Assembly (NCBI GenBank): GCA_900540985.1
Contig: UQIC01000006.1
Span: 1 to 64,000 of the forward strand
Source: an uncultured Collinsella sp.
GTDB taxonomy: Bacteria; Actinomycetota; Coriobacteriia; Coriobacteriales; Coriobacteriaceae
Length of the DNA: 64,000 bases
Direction of reading: 5' to 3'
Of this stretch, positions 1 to 9,215 are shown in pieces. Position 1 is the first letter of the stretch. Each line of letters starts with the position of its first letter. A program made the translations under genes and the position numbers. A model generated the notes under the pieces. It saw nothing but the letters and a program-made list of their open reading frames with translations. It was not told the DNA's origin and made no database searches.

Positions 1-58
1 TCCGCACATGTGCGGATGAATGTGGGAGGTGTTCGGATAAAGTCGATAATCAAGGCTT
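1..58 (+). repeat. IS30-like element end, copy 1 (cut by window edge)
   Basis: These bases match 39975-40032 at 56 of 58 positions, and identity stops abruptly at 58. At the other copy this sequence is the start-proximal end of an IS30-like transposase gene that reads away to the left. It contains most of a perfect palindrome centred on ACATGT. By inference an IS30-like element lies just outside the window and its end abuts the truncated polymerase gene that follows. Confidence 0.7.
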
Positions 59-74
59 TTCTGGGATTTTTCTC

Positions 75-725
75 GTGCTCACCTTCTACTTTGCCTTCTT
101 CAGGTATAAGAAGGTATGGCTGGTTCTCTCCGCCCTATTCTGCATCCTTACTTTCAAGAGGCTTGCAATCGTCGCCGTTCTATTTGCTCTCGTTGTCAGC
201 TTCATCGCGCCTAGGCTCATGAAGATCAAGGTCCCCCGTGGCGCTATAGTTGCCCTAAAGGTCTGCACAGTTCTGGGTGCCTTCCTTTGGACTTGGATGC
301 TACTTCCTGAGCAGCAGTATCTTTTTATTCATCTGTTCGGTGACACGCAGTCGCACTTCTCCATGGGCAGAAGCGATGTGCTTGGTTACTTTTTAAGTTC
401 GGGCTTCGAGAGTTATGGGTACGGCTCCGCCAATGAAGTGGCTAAGGCGGTTTTCGCCGCTCCGTTTGAGATGGACCTAACAAAGATCGCTTTCGAGCTT
501 ACCCCGCTGGTCATGGTTCTGTTCGTGTGGCTTTTCTGGGATGTCGCGGGAGATTCCCTCTGGGGCGTCGTCATCATTGGCTACTTCATGATTAACATGA
601 TTACCTCGGATTCGTTGACTTCAAACTTTTGTCTCACACTTGCTTACATGACCTGTGGGCTTGTCACGCAGACTTTTGAGCATACAGGGAAATACATGCT
701 GGAGGTTTCTGATAATGCCTTCTAA
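75..725 (+). pseudogene. O-antigen/polysaccharide polymerase (Wzy-like), 5'-truncated
   Basis: The 216 codons encode a hydrophobic protein with at least five membrane segments and a GRSDVL motif, like the C-terminal half of Wzy/O-antigen ligase proteins. Family members usually have 380-450 residues and 10-12 membrane helices, so about half is missing. The reading frame begins 17 bp after the IS30-like end, which points to disruption by the element; GTG at 75 is only the first in-frame start-like codon. The next gene overlaps it by 11 bp, so the two were once one operon. The polymerase assignment rests on topology and neighbours. Confidence 0.65.
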
Positions 726-1764
726 TGGAACGACTACAACGGTTGCGCCTTCCTCCGGCGTGACTATTACCGTCTGCGTGCCCGTCTACAACGTTGAGCG
801 TTATCTTTGTGAGTGCCTAGACTCCATCTTCTCCCAGAACTACGCCGACTTCGACGTTGTCTTGGTCGATGACGGCTCTACCGACAGCAGCGGTGCTATT
901 TGCGATGAATATGCCGCGCGCTATCCGCAGCAGGCCCTCGTTTTCCATAAGGACAACGAGGGCCTGCTGCTCGCGCGCCGCGACGGCTTTGCGCTTGCAG
1001 CAGGCGACTACGTTATGTGCGTGGATTCCGACGATGCGCTTGTCCCCGGGGCCCTCGCTTTAGTTGCCGCTACGGCGGCAAAGACGGGTGCGGATGTTGT
1101 GCGCTTCGGTTTTACACGGGAGGAGAGCGAGGCCGTACCCGTTGAGTCATCTATCCCTTTCAAACTTTATTCCGCCGAGGAGAAGCCTTCGATATTAAGC
1201 GCCCTGTGCCGCTCGACCAGTGGTTCAGAGAACCCGATGTGTTTCAAGGCCATTCGTCGGTCGTGTGTCGGAGTCGATGTGGACTTCTCGAAATTCAAAG
1301 GTCTCACGTTTGCTGAGGACTTTCTGCAGACCCTTACCGTATATGATCGCGCTCAGACGTTCTGCTTCATCAATGCCTCTCTTTATTACTATCGCCCAGG
1401 TTCCGGAATTACTAGAGCATATGATCCGCATTTCTACTGCGATGTTTGCCGATGTCTCGACGTGGGCGAAGGCTACGCGCGTCGCTGGGAGCGCGAGTAC
1501 GGCTGTAACGATCTCATGGTCGGTCTCGCCGCTTGCAGGCTTGACTCCGGCGCGCAATATGCGGAATGGATGGCGTCGCAGGGCAATACGGTGGGTCTTG
1601 ATGACCTCCTCGCCTCTCGTGACTTTGTGCGTTGCCTGACGACATCAGGTGCGGGTAAGTTACTTCGATTTGACCGACGTCTGGTCCTATGGGCATTGAG
1701 ATGGCGGGCATACCCAATTATAGCTAGCATCGCTATGGCCAGGGCGGCTAAAGCGAGAAGATAG
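715..1764 (+). CDS. Family 2 glycosyltransferase
   Basis: The 349-residue protein has a GT-A fold glycosyltransferase 2 domain in its first half: VCVPVYN near residue 20-26, VDDGSTD at 51-57 and a DSDD metal-binding motif at 104-107. The family moves a sugar from a nucleotide donor to a growing polysaccharide at the inner membrane face. I chose ATG 715 because GGAGG lies 9 bp upstream and the gene then overlaps the end of the polymerase gene. Donor and acceptor sugars cannot be read from sequence. The C-terminal half has no motif I recognise. Confidence 0.9.
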   Translation: MPSNGTTTTVAPSSGVTITVCVPVYNVERYLCECLDSIFSQNYADFDVVLVDDGSTDSSGAICDEYAARYPQQALVFHKDNEGLLLARRDGFALAAGDYVMCVDSDDALVPGALALVAATAAKTGADVVRFGFTREESEAVPVESSIPFKLYSAEEKPSILSALCRSTSGSENPMCFKAIRRSCVGVDVDFSKFKGLTFAEDFLQTLTVYDRAQTFCFINASLYYYRPGSGITRAYDPHFYCDVCRCLDVGEGYARRWEREYGCNDLMVGLAACRLDSGAQYAEWMASQGNTVGLDDLLASRDFVRCLTTSGAGKLLRFDRRLVLWALRWRAYPIIASIAMARAAKARR

Positions 1765-1792
1765 ACTGTGTCATGTCAGTTCATTTGAAGAC

Positions 1793-3259
1793 ATGCCGCG
1801 ACATAAGCCTTTTGAATTGGATTTAAAATTGACAAACATTTTTTCAACCGAGGAGCGGGGAGGTATCGCCGGCAACCTGGCATACGCCGTTGTAGCTCAG
1901 GGAATAGGCCTGCTCTCGAGCATTCTGACGTCCCTGGTGCTTCCCAAGTTATTGGGCGTGGAGGACTACGCGTACTGGCAGCTGTTCTTGCTGTACTCAT
2001 CGTACTCTGGGTTTGCCCTGCTTGGACTCAATGACGGCATTTACCTGCGTCTCGGCGGAAAGCGCTACTCGGAGGTCAATCACGGGGAGTTGAAGGCGCA
2101 GCAGTGTGTCGTCGCAGCCTCGCAGCTGTTAGTTGCTGCCTGTTGCCTGGCCGCCGTCCTCGCCGCTGGTTTCGAACCATACCGGTCCCTCGTGCTCGCG
2201 CTGTGCGTTTTTTTCGGATTGCTCACAAACCTGACCCAGTGTCTGCGCTATGTGTTCCAATGCACGAACCTAACGCGTATCTCATCACTCGCCGACCTAT
2301 TCTCCAAGGGACTTTTCGTCGCGTTCATGATGACGGTTCTCCTCGCGGGCGTTGACTCATCGCTGCCGTTTATCTTGGGCTACATAGCCTGCCAGGCGTT
2401 GGCGTTTCTGTATGTACTCATCTGCGCTAGGAGCACCCTACGCAGCAAGGCGGCGTTCAAGGGCGTGCTGCGCACATGCGCCGCCGACGTACGGGCAGGT
2501 CTGAAAGTCATGGTAGCCTACTACGCCGACTCGCTGATTGTTGGCTTCACTCGTATGTTGACAGACTGGCAACTGGGGCTTACGGCCTTTGGCAAGTTGT
2601 CACTGTCTTTCTCGTTGACGAACTTCGTTCTGGGTTTTATCGGGCAAGTGTCAATGGTGGCGTTCCCCGTGCTCAAGCGTTTGGACGCCGAGGGGCGGAG
2701 GGAGAAGTACCTTGCCATTAGGCTGCTGCTGCACACGGCTCTTCCCTGTGCGTACCTTCTCTATGTGCCTGCGAAACTGGTGCTGGGGCTGTGGCTTCCG
2801 GCATACAGCAAGAGCCTAGTTTACCTGGCTCTTACTATGCCTCTGTGTGTCTATAGCTGCAAGGCGAACCTGCTGTTCAATACCTACCTTAAGATGGGGC
2901 GACGCGAGGGAACACTGTGCACGGTGAACGTTGCTGCCATGATCTTGAACGCGGTGCTGGCCCTTGCGAGCATCGTTGGCTTGGCGAGTGTGGAGCTGGC
3001 GACATGCGGGATTGTGGCCTCGGTGGCGCTGCGCGACCTTGCTTTTGAGTTAATCATATCGCGCAGGTTTGGAGATCCCGTGGTGCACTTCTGTGTTTCG
3101 GAGGCCTTGATTACTGCAGGGTTCATGACGGCGTCGTGGTTTTTGGGCGCGTGGAGCTGGCCTGTGGTGCTGCTGATGCTGGTCGCATACCTATGGTGCG
3201 ATAGAGACGGCGTAAGGCTGGTTATAACGGGGGCGAGAAAGAGGCTCGGGCGTGGGTGA
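1793..3259 (+). CDS. Polysaccharide flippase (Wzx/MATE-like)
   Basis: This 488-residue protein has 12-14 predicted membrane helices, the usual length and topology of Wzx/RfbX-type flippases. Near residue 20 it reads GIAGNLAYAVVAQGIGLLSS, a typical first helix, followed by LPKLLGVEDYAYWQL. Such proteins move lipid-linked repeat units across the membrane for surface polymer assembly. It lies between a glycosyltransferase and an acyltransferase on the same strand. It is intact, but its partner polymerase upstream is truncated, so the locus may not work as a whole. Confidence 0.85.
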   Translation: MPRHKPFELDLKLTNIFSTEERGGIAGNLAYAVVAQGIGLLSSILTSLVLPKLLGVEDYAYWQLFLLYSSYSGFALLGLNDGIYLRLGGKRYSEVNHGELKAQQCVVAASQLLVAACCLAAVLAAGFEPYRSLVLALCVFFGLLTNLTQCLRYVFQCTNLTRISSLADLFSKGLFVAFMMTVLLAGVDSSLPFILGYIACQALAFLYVLICARSTLRSKAAFKGVLRTCAADVRAGLKVMVAYYADSLIVGFTRMLTDWQLGLTAFGKLSLSFSLTNFVLGFIGQVSMVAFPVLKRLDAEGRREKYLAIRLLLHTALPCAYLLYVPAKLVLGLWLPAYSKSLVYLALTMPLCVYSCKANLLFNTYLKMGRREGTLCTVNVAAMILNAVLALASIVGLASVELATCGIVASVALRDLAFELIISRRFGDPVVHFCVSEALITAGFMTASWFLGAWSWPVVLLMLVAYLWCDRDGVRLVITGARKRLGRG

Positions 3260-3266
3260 GTTTGCG

Positions 3267-4277
3267 ATGACCAAGAAGCGGGAGCTTGAACTCACGGGAC
3301 CCGTGAAGGCGCTGGCGATGCTCGTCATTGTCTTGTTTCATGCATGCGCTATCTACGGCGGGGTCTGGTTCGGCGAGCCCGCTACGCCGTGCCCCGCGCT
3401 GGGCGTATTTGTTCAGTGGCTCTCCACCATGCATGTGCCACTGTTTCTTCTTGTCTCCGGCTACATTTGGGCGTACATCAAAATGGAGACGGACAAATAT
3501 GACGATGCGTGCGTAGTTCTCAAGAAGAAAGCCAAACGCCTGCTCGTGCCTTACCTCTTTGCGGGCGTCGTGTGGGCGGGTCCTGTCTACTGTTTCTTTT
3601 ATGGTCCTGTCTCGACTGTCGAGTCGTTTGTTCTCGGCAATAACCCCTCGCAGCTGTGGTTCCTGCTGGCGTTGTTCTGGATGTTCGTGTTCGTCGAACT
3701 GATGTGGCGCATTAGGCCAGCCTTGTTGTGTAAATGGCCGACGCTGTTAGCATCGGCCATTGTTTCTTACATCTTCGCACGCGCCGTGTACACGGCGCCT
3801 CTCGACCTGTTTCAAGTGGCACGGGCCTTCGACTACTTCCCGTGTTTCCTACTTGGCGCGTTGCTGAGACAGACCGACACGTCTCGCTTCTGGCGAATAA
3901 AGCCCGCAGCGCTATTCGCAGCCGATGTCGCACTGTTCGTGGCGTGGTACGTCTGCAGCGCCTCGGGGGGGGCTCTCGGGGCGGCCTCGAAAGTCCTACT
4001 GTTTATTTTGAGGCTTGTGGGTCCGCTTGTACTCCTATCGATCTTCGGACACGCCGAGTGGCTGATAGACAAGGTTCACGGAAGCCTATTCGAGAAACAC
4101 AGCTTCGGAGTGTACCTGTTTCACCAGCAGGTTGACTGGATTCTGCTGAGCCTCATCAACGTACCTGGTGTTCCGCCTTTGGCGATAGTTGTGACGCTGT
4201 TTTTCATATCCCTCACTGTGAGTTTGGCGATTAGCACCTTAATCAAGCGATGGAAGGTAACGGCCAAACTGCTCTGA
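3267..4277 (+). CDS. Acyltransferase 3 family membrane protein
   Basis: The 336-residue protein has about ten membrane helices. Its first helix carries the acyltransferase-3 signature (ALAMLVIVLFHACAIYG, with the conserved His near residue 25), and MHVPLFLLVSGY follows. Members O-acetylate or otherwise acylate surface sugars. ATG 3267 sits 7 bp after a GGGTGAG that overlaps the flippase stop; a GTG at 3252 would add five residues. A run of eight G at 3965-3972 lies in the coding sequence near residue 235. It is currently in frame, and a one-base slip would truncate the protein. Confidence 0.85.
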   Translation: MTKKRELELTGPVKALAMLVIVLFHACAIYGGVWFGEPATPCPALGVFVQWLSTMHVPLFLLVSGYIWAYIKMETDKYDDACVVLKKKAKRLLVPYLFAGVVWAGPVYCFFYGPVSTVESFVLGNNPSQLWFLLALFWMFVFVELMWRIRPALLCKWPTLLASAIVSYIFARAVYTAPLDLFQVARAFDYFPCFLLGALLRQTDTSRFWRIKPAALFAADVALFVAWYVCSASGGALGAASKVLLFILRLVGPLVLLSIFGHAEWLIDKVHGSLFEKHSFGVYLFHQQVDWILLSLINVPGVPPLAIVVTLFFISLTVSLAISTLIKRWKVTAKLL

Positions 4278-4877
4278 GACGTTGCGGTAGATAAGAGGCT
4301 CTCGTACCTAATTCGTTATTCGGTATAGACAGCATTCATTTTTGCGATAACCGCCTTACTCTTGCCTCGTACTTTGGTCCCTTGGACGCGATCGGCATAT
4401 CTCATAGGGCGTCGGTGATTTCGGGTATATAGGATTCGAGAACGCTAGCAATGAAATGCAGCTTACGGTTTTTCTGTTTCCTCGGATTCTATTTGCTTCA
4501 GCGCCTTTAGAAGGCAATTGCCAATGAGTCATGCGCATGATGCAGCAGGTCCTTCTGGGGCTTGCTGCATCATTCGGTTTACACCGGCGTCGAACTCGAC
4601 GCCGAAGGCGCGCTGCCGATCGCGTCGGAAGTGTTGGTGTAAGGTGACGCCCTTGCTTCCGCTTAACGAAGATCGGCCCTCGTTCTAGATTCGGAAATCA
4701 CCACAACAGCTGTTTCTAGGAAAGGAAGAATACCGCTACGCAAATCTTCTTTGACTCGACGCTGGACATGCTCGCCATGCCCTGGTTCGACGGCGGCGCC
4801 ATCAACATGCTCGACCTGCTCAGGCGCCTTGCCGAGCAAGTAATGTACGATTGCTAACCATTGTCGGAGGTCTAATT
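4278..4877 (+). other. Intergenic region with gene relics
   Basis: No intact gene. Two stretches read like C-terminal ends of lost genes. About 4580-4642 ends in a coherent TGVELDAEGALPIASEVLV and a stop. About 4731-4857 encodes a fragment containing FFDSTLDMLAMPWFDGG and ends in a stop. Neither has a usable start. I cannot assign either to a family; position suggests remains of the polysaccharide locus. Confidence 0.45.
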
Positions 4878-5669
4878 ATGACTGCAGACCCAAGCGTGAA
4901 TATACCTGTTGAGTCCGACTCTCTATCTGCCCAGATCACTTCAGCTCTCTCAAGACATCCGGCGCTTTATTATTCCACCAAGCTTGAGAACTCTCACATT
5001 CCGGCTCATCGTGACATGAAAAGCTTCTTTGGCGACCCATTTACCGATACGTTTAATGCCTATAACGTTGCTTTATTTGATTCAGTTCGCGAGATGATTC
5101 GCTACGAAAAATCTCTTTCTGTCTGGAGCACCATTGTCACAGACATTGACTCTGAAGTAGTCAGAGACACCCTCATTATGGATTACATCTATCCCGTCTT
5201 TAGATTCTTGTCAGATATCCCAAATGTCTTTAAGGACCAGCTCGTTCGCGCGTGCGTTAAGCTAGCGACTATCTCTAAGGGCGATTATTCTTTAGTGCTG
5301 ATTAATACCGTCAATGATGGAGCGCCCCGGTGCAACTGGTTTAAAAAGCTGCAATATAGTTGTTCCGATTCTGCTCTTGGAAACCAACTCATCGCCATTG
5401 TTAATGAGGACCTATTTGAACATCCAGATGCCAAGCATTTTAGAGAGCTTCATGGCCATTTGGCTCATGACCTTACTCCCACGTTGGTTTCTGGCGTAAA
5501 CCAGGGCTATTCAGTTGGCGATGCCGTTTCTGTCCAAGCTTATACTCCTCCGATCGATTTGCCCAATGAGCTTGCTATTATTGATCGGCATCGGCTAAGA
5601 ATCCAAAACGCCTATGCGCTATTTGGCAACTACGCTACTGAATTGCAACGTAACTACAATAGCTTGTAG
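4878..5669 (+). CDS. Hypothetical protein, possible HEPN-like
   Basis: I do not recognise this 263-residue soluble protein. It looks mostly helical in the middle (about residues 70-150). The stretch FRELHGHLAHDL near residue 195 contains R-x4-H (RELHGH), the spacing of the HEPN ribonuclease motif; that is suggestive only, since short motifs occur by chance. ATG 4878 has GGAGG 9 bp upstream. Its base composition is more AT-rich than the neighbouring polysaccharide genes, and fragments flank it on both sides, which fits acquisition by transfer. No partner gene lies next to it. Confidence 0.6.
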   Translation: MTADPSVNIPVESDSLSAQITSALSRHPALYYSTKLENSHIPAHRDMKSFFGDPFTDTFNAYNVALFDSVREMIRYEKSLSVWSTIVTDIDSEVVRDTLIMDYIYPVFRFLSDIPNVFKDQLVRACVKLATISKGDYSLVLINTVNDGAPRCNWFKKLQYSCSDSALGNQLIAIVNEDLFEHPDAKHFRELHGHLAHDLTPTLVSGVNQGYSVGDAVSVQAYTPPIDLPNELAIIDRHRLRIQNAYALFGNYATELQRNYNSL

Positions 5670-6003
5670 TCATTAGAGAAACACGGCTGATCGCTGACTT
5701 CATTGACCACATCCTTAAATTGGTGATTCAGGCTTTGGACAATCGTATGCAGCGGCGAAAGGAGGCGAAGTTGGGTGCTTCACCGTTAGTTTTCTAAGGC
5801 TGCAGGCGATTCAAAAAGAGCGTAAAGAACTAGGCATTTTCGACCTTGATGCGCCCCTGTCTTTTTATGCCCTCGACGTGTCCGGGAAGAAATACAAGAT
5901 ACATGCCGGTGCAACGCCAAATTCCTTTCTAGAAGAAGCAACTACGAAGATGACAAGGATATCTTCTCTAACAGGAGAGCCGGTTCGGGATAAAGACCAG
6001 TAG
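5670..6003 (+). pseudogene. Fragment(s) of an unidentified gene
   Basis: Two overlapping frames look protein-like but have no start. One runs from about 5685 to 5799 and contains LIADFIDHILKLVIQALDNR. The other runs from about 5730 to 6003 and contains FDLDAPLSFYALDVSGKKYK, ending DKDQ-stop. They may be one frameshifted gene. I do not recognise the family. Confidence 0.4.
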
Positions 6004-6210
6004 AACCTCGTCCGCAAGGACTTCGTCGTGGACGAGGTGCCGCAAATCGTGAGGGACCGCGTCTACGAGGGCAAGTCGAAGCCGGTTGTGGGCGTGTGCC
6101 GCCCGACGATGAAGTCCAACTCCGACAACTTCCGCGCGAGCTCCATCCAGGGCGTCATGAAGTGCGTGAAGGCCAAGGGCGTGCCCGTGGTGGTCTACGA
6201 GCCCACGCTG
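6004..6210 (+). pseudogene. UDP-glucose 6-dehydrogenase fragment
   Basis: About 69 codons match the C-terminal part of UDP-glucose/GDP-mannose dehydrogenases: VGVCRPTMKSNSDNFRASSI, then GVMKCVKAKGVPVVVYEPTL. In the family this is the UDP-sugar-binding domain. The Rossmann domain, the catalytic cysteine region and the true end are absent, and there is no start. Its GC content matches the polysaccharide genes, not the AT-rich genes on each side. It is a relic of the same locus, which once could have made UDP-glucuronate. Confidence 0.8.
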
Positions 6211-6292
6211 TACACGGTAGTATGTTGTTCAACTAAAGCAGTTTCTCGGTTCGTTCATTTGAAACCGTTCGCCCATATCACTGGAGACAACT

Positions 6293-6883
6293 ATGAGAAA
6301 TTATTACCAGATCAAGACCGTTGCTTCAGCCCCTCCAAAAAGGCTTATTGCAGTTGGAAAGCTCGCCAGTGTTATTGGCCTCCTAATTACACTCGGGGGT
6401 CCATTCTTGGCTTGGCTGCTTAGCGTTGGCGTAAATCGTGTGCCGTCTTTTCCGTTTGTATTTCTTGGGTTGTTTTTGTTTATCGATGGCCTGGTGTTGG
6501 TCTCGACCGCGTCGAGGCAGCAAAAGGAGCTGATGAGTTTGCGTCAATCTCTCCTAGAAGATGATTCGCAGTTTACTGCAAGCGCTGAAGAGTTCATGTC
6601 TCAGCGAAAGGCTCTGGTACAACAAGGTGAGGTTACAGGCATATTCATCGTTCATAATGCAACCAAAGATCTGTATTACGTAGGCCAAAGCGCAAAGGCG
6701 ATTGACCGTGCAGCCTTACAGTTTCTTGGAAGAGGTAATTGCGATGTGTACGCTGACTTCAAGTACGGCGATGCGTTCAATGTGCGTATAGTTCCACTTT
6801 CTACAAGCGGCTATGAGAGCCTCAATGAGTTAAAGCGCACGGCAATAAAGGCGCTTGAGGCCTCTGGCGACGTGCTTTACTGA
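6293..6883 (+). CDS. Membrane protein with a C-terminal GIY-YIG-like domain
   Basis: The 196-residue protein has two membrane helices (about residues 22-45 and 51-72), a short charged linker, and a C-terminal domain that starts VTGIFIVHN (114-122) and continues DLYYVGQS (126-133). That pair matches the two half-motifs of GIY-YIG nucleases. A candidate metal-ligand glutamate lies in NELKR near 178-182. A membrane-anchored GIY-YIG domain is unusual; whether it cleaves DNA or RNA is unknown. ATG 6293 has GGAG 6 bp upstream. The gene is AT-richer than the core and lies among defence-like genes. Confidence 0.65.
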   Translation: MRNYYQIKTVASAPPKRLIAVGKLASVIGLLITLGGPFLAWLLSVGVNRVPSFPFVFLGLFLFIDGLVLVSTASRQQKELMSLRQSLLEDDSQFTASAEEFMSQRKALVQQGEVTGIFIVHNATKDLYYVGQSAKAIDRAALQFLGRGNCDVYADFKYGDAFNVRIVPLSTSGYESLNELKRTAIKALEASGDVLY

Positions 6884-7337
6884 GGATGGGTCGCCTTTCC
6901 CGCTAAATGCGTCTTATGGTGATTCTACTGTGACTAATTGGCTCGAGGAAGTCGTGTCTGTCGCTTGTGCCTAAACAGCAACGATAGGGAAGGCCATAAA
7001 AGGGTGTTGCGCTATATGCTTAATAACGGGCTGATTAGGAAAACAATGAGCGGCAAACTGTACGACATCTAGTTCAAATACACTCGCAAACCTATGCGGG
7101 AAAGCACAAGGGGAGCGGCTTTACCGGAGTGAGCAAACACCTACTAGTGCCCCACGTATGACTCGACACCACCCGACCCTCCTTTCACCGACTGGCAAAA
7201 CGATTTACACCTAATTATGGGAGTCGATCGCGGGCTTTTACGTTGCCCGTTATCTGATCACGCTACACTAATAAATGCTGCTACCAGGGCATTTCCTGTT
7301 GCGGCTTCTATTGGCTCCTGCGAAGATCGGAGCGGTT
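6884..7337 (+). other. Intergenic region
   Basis: No intact gene. A short frame at about 7003-7071 reads RVLRYMLNNGLIRKTMSGKL and stops, like the C-terminus of a lost protein. Nothing else is recognisable apart from the ribosome binding site of the next gene (GGAGCGG, just before 7338). Confidence 0.4.
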
Positions 7338-8438
7338 ATGTTTGCTGCCGCGTTCCACACTAGCCGTCACTACATCCTGTTTACTGCTATGGCCTGCCTA
7401 TGCGTTTTGCTGGGCGGGCCTTCTTATGCCGCGGGTGCGGAGAGCCTCATCATTGCAGGCGCGACGTACTACGAGCCGGGCGTCTCGGGCCCCGGTTGGG
7501 CTTGGACCGATGCCGACCACCTGGAGCTTAGCGGCTTTTCTGGCGAGGCCATCGGCGCCGATGGAGACCTGGTGGTAACCCTGACCGGGCAAAACTCCGT
7601 AAAGGAGATGCAATCGTCCATCGTGGACATTTCGCAGTGCGGTCTGGAGGTGTGGGGCAACCTGACGCTTCGCGGCACCGGGTCGCTAACGGCCACGGGA
7701 TCGCAGTGCGGGATTCACGCGTTTCAGGCATTGGTGGTTGACGGCTGCACCGTCAATGCCCAGGCCGACGGGGCCGGCCTTGAGGACGAGGTCGTGGCCG
7801 GCCTGGTCGCGGGTCGTCTTGTCGTCCGCGGTGGCGGGCGCGTTGTCGCTGCGGGCGCGGGCTCCGGAGCGGGCGTGCAAGCTTACGGCGCGTACCTGCT
7901 AGACGAGGATCCCGGCGATGACGTGCCCTTTGGAACGCTTGCCGTCGATGCCTCGTGGCTAGACGCGACCGGCGCCGACGGCGGCGTTGGCTGCCTGGAC
8001 GGTTCGCTTACGTCCGCGCGCTTTGTGGCGCCCTCCGGTGGTGCCTTTGGGGCTAGAGGCGTGTTGGATGCCGGCGGGGCTGTGGCCACGCATGTGGTGA
8101 TCGAGCCCGAGGGCGCCACGCCGCCGGCAGGGGAGACAGACGGGCGCGATGTGCCGAGTGATGGTGGCGAGCCTGCCTCCGGCGCCGATCAAGCTGCGGG
8201 GGAGTCTGGTTCGGGAACTGCAGCGCGCCCAGAGGTCAAGCCCGCGGCTGCGACAACAACGACCACCACGGTGACTAAGACTTCGGTTACCAAGACCGCT
8301 AAGCCCAAGGCTGCTACCACGACAACCGCCTCGCTCCCCAAGACTGGCGACAACTGCTGGATCGTCGCCTCCGTGACGCTATTCCTTTTTGGCATAACGC
8401 TCCTAGGCGTCGTGAATCGCTGCTGTAACGTCCAATAA
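7338..8438 (+). CDS. LPxTG-anchored surface protein
   Basis: The 366-residue protein has a signal peptide (hydrophobic core about residues 12-27, likely cleavage near 33-35), a Gly/Ala/Val-rich region of short beta-strand-like repeats suggesting a beta-helix (about 40-270), a Pro/Ser/Gly and Thr/Lys-rich stalk, and a sorting signal: LPKTG at 333-337, a hydrophobic stretch, then NRCC. Sortase would attach it to peptidoglycan. I chose ATG 7338 because GGAGCGG precedes it; ATG 7275 would add 21 residues. The ligand is unknown. A scrap resembling its signal-sequence DNA recurs at 10757-10783. Confidence 0.8.
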   Translation: MFAAAFHTSRHYILFTAMACLCVLLGGPSYAAGAESLIIAGATYYEPGVSGPGWAWTDADHLELSGFSGEAIGADGDLVVTLTGQNSVKEMQSSIVDISQCGLEVWGNLTLRGTGSLTATGSQCGIHAFQALVVDGCTVNAQADGAGLEDEVVAGLVAGRLVVRGGGRVVAAGAGSGAGVQAYGAYLLDEDPGDDVPFGTLAVDASWLDATGADGGVGCLDGSLTSARFVAPSGGAFGARGVLDAGGAVATHVVIEPEGATPPAGETDGRDVPSDGGEPASGADQAAGESGSGTAARPEVKPAAATTTTTTVTKTSVTKTAKPKAATTTTASLPKTGDNCWIVASVTLFLFGITLLGVVNRCCNVQ

Positions 8439-8632
8439 GTCTTTTGCTGACAACGTTTTGAATCTGAGCTTTCGGCTGACTCTTAAAGCCAGTGCAAACG
8501 GTTGGCATCTGCTAAAACCGTTTTTGCTCTCAGTCTTTTGTGAAAGTACGCATGACGAATTCATGTCCGCTCGCTATGAAACAATTTGTCGTGTAATTAG
8601 AAGTGATTTCATCGAGGGTTAACTCGACATAT

Positions 8633-8666
8633 CTTTAAATTGGGTACATAATCAGCCAATTTAAAG
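8633..8666. promoter_or_regulatory. Operator-like inverted repeat before the Panacea-Doc pair
   Basis: Perfect 11-bp arms (CTTTAAATTGG at 8633-8643 and its complement at 8656-8666) are separated by 12 bp and end 40 bp before the antitoxin start. Toxin-antitoxin operons are usually autoregulated through such palindromes. The role is inferred. Confidence 0.5.
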
Positions 8667-8705
8667 TCTAGTGGATTAGTTTTGCCAACTGAGAGGAGAG
8701 CGAAA

Positions 8706-9215
8706 ATGGAAGCGCTGAACGTTGCAAACTACATCATTGATAATTGGAGCGACAAGTTCGAGATCACAAATCTTAAGCTGAATAAGCTCGTCTATTATTC
8801 GCAAGTCGAATCGTTGCGCAAATGCAATCATCCGCTTTTCGATGACATTATTGAGGCTTGGCAGTATGGTCCAGTTGAACCTGTGGTCTATCATACGTTC
8901 TCCTCGTATGGCCGAAACTGCATTCGCAAATCGACTGGCTCAGCGATACTTGACGAGACGTCTAAAAACCTCATCGATTCTGTGATGAATAGACTTGGCA
9001 TGCTCTCTGCATTTGATTTGGTCACCTTGTCACACAAGCCAGATGGGGCATGGGCGAGTGTATATTCGCCGAACATGGATAACCCCATCACTCCGGAGGC
9101 AATTCTTGCGTCTAATGATGGTTTAGACAATAACGACGTCGTAACAATCGATCAGGCCGTGCAATCGACAATTGCAGCCATGCCCAATGCGCTGAGGCTT
9201 TTGGAGAACTCCTAA
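8706..9215 (+). CDS. Panacea-domain (DUF4065) antitoxin
   Basis: The 169-residue protein carries the Panacea/DUF4065 fold signature: LKLNKLVYYSQVESL at about 24-38 and EAWQYGPVEPVVY at about 50-62. Panacea proteins neutralise many unrelated toxins, and SocA is a relative. The stop overlaps the next start (TAATG), so the pair is translationally coupled. ATG 8706 follows a strong GAGAGGAG site. An operator-like palindrome lies upstream. The last 30 codons recur as a relic at 10784-10870. Confidence 0.85.
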   Translation: MEALNVANYIIDNWSDKFEITNLKLNKLVYYSQVESLRKCNHPLFDDIIEAWQYGPVEPVVYHTFSSYGRNCIRKSTGSAILDETSKNLIDSVMNRLGMLSAFDLVTLSHKPDGAWASVYSPNMDNPITPEAILASNDGLDNNDVVTIDQAVQSTIAAMPNALRLLENS

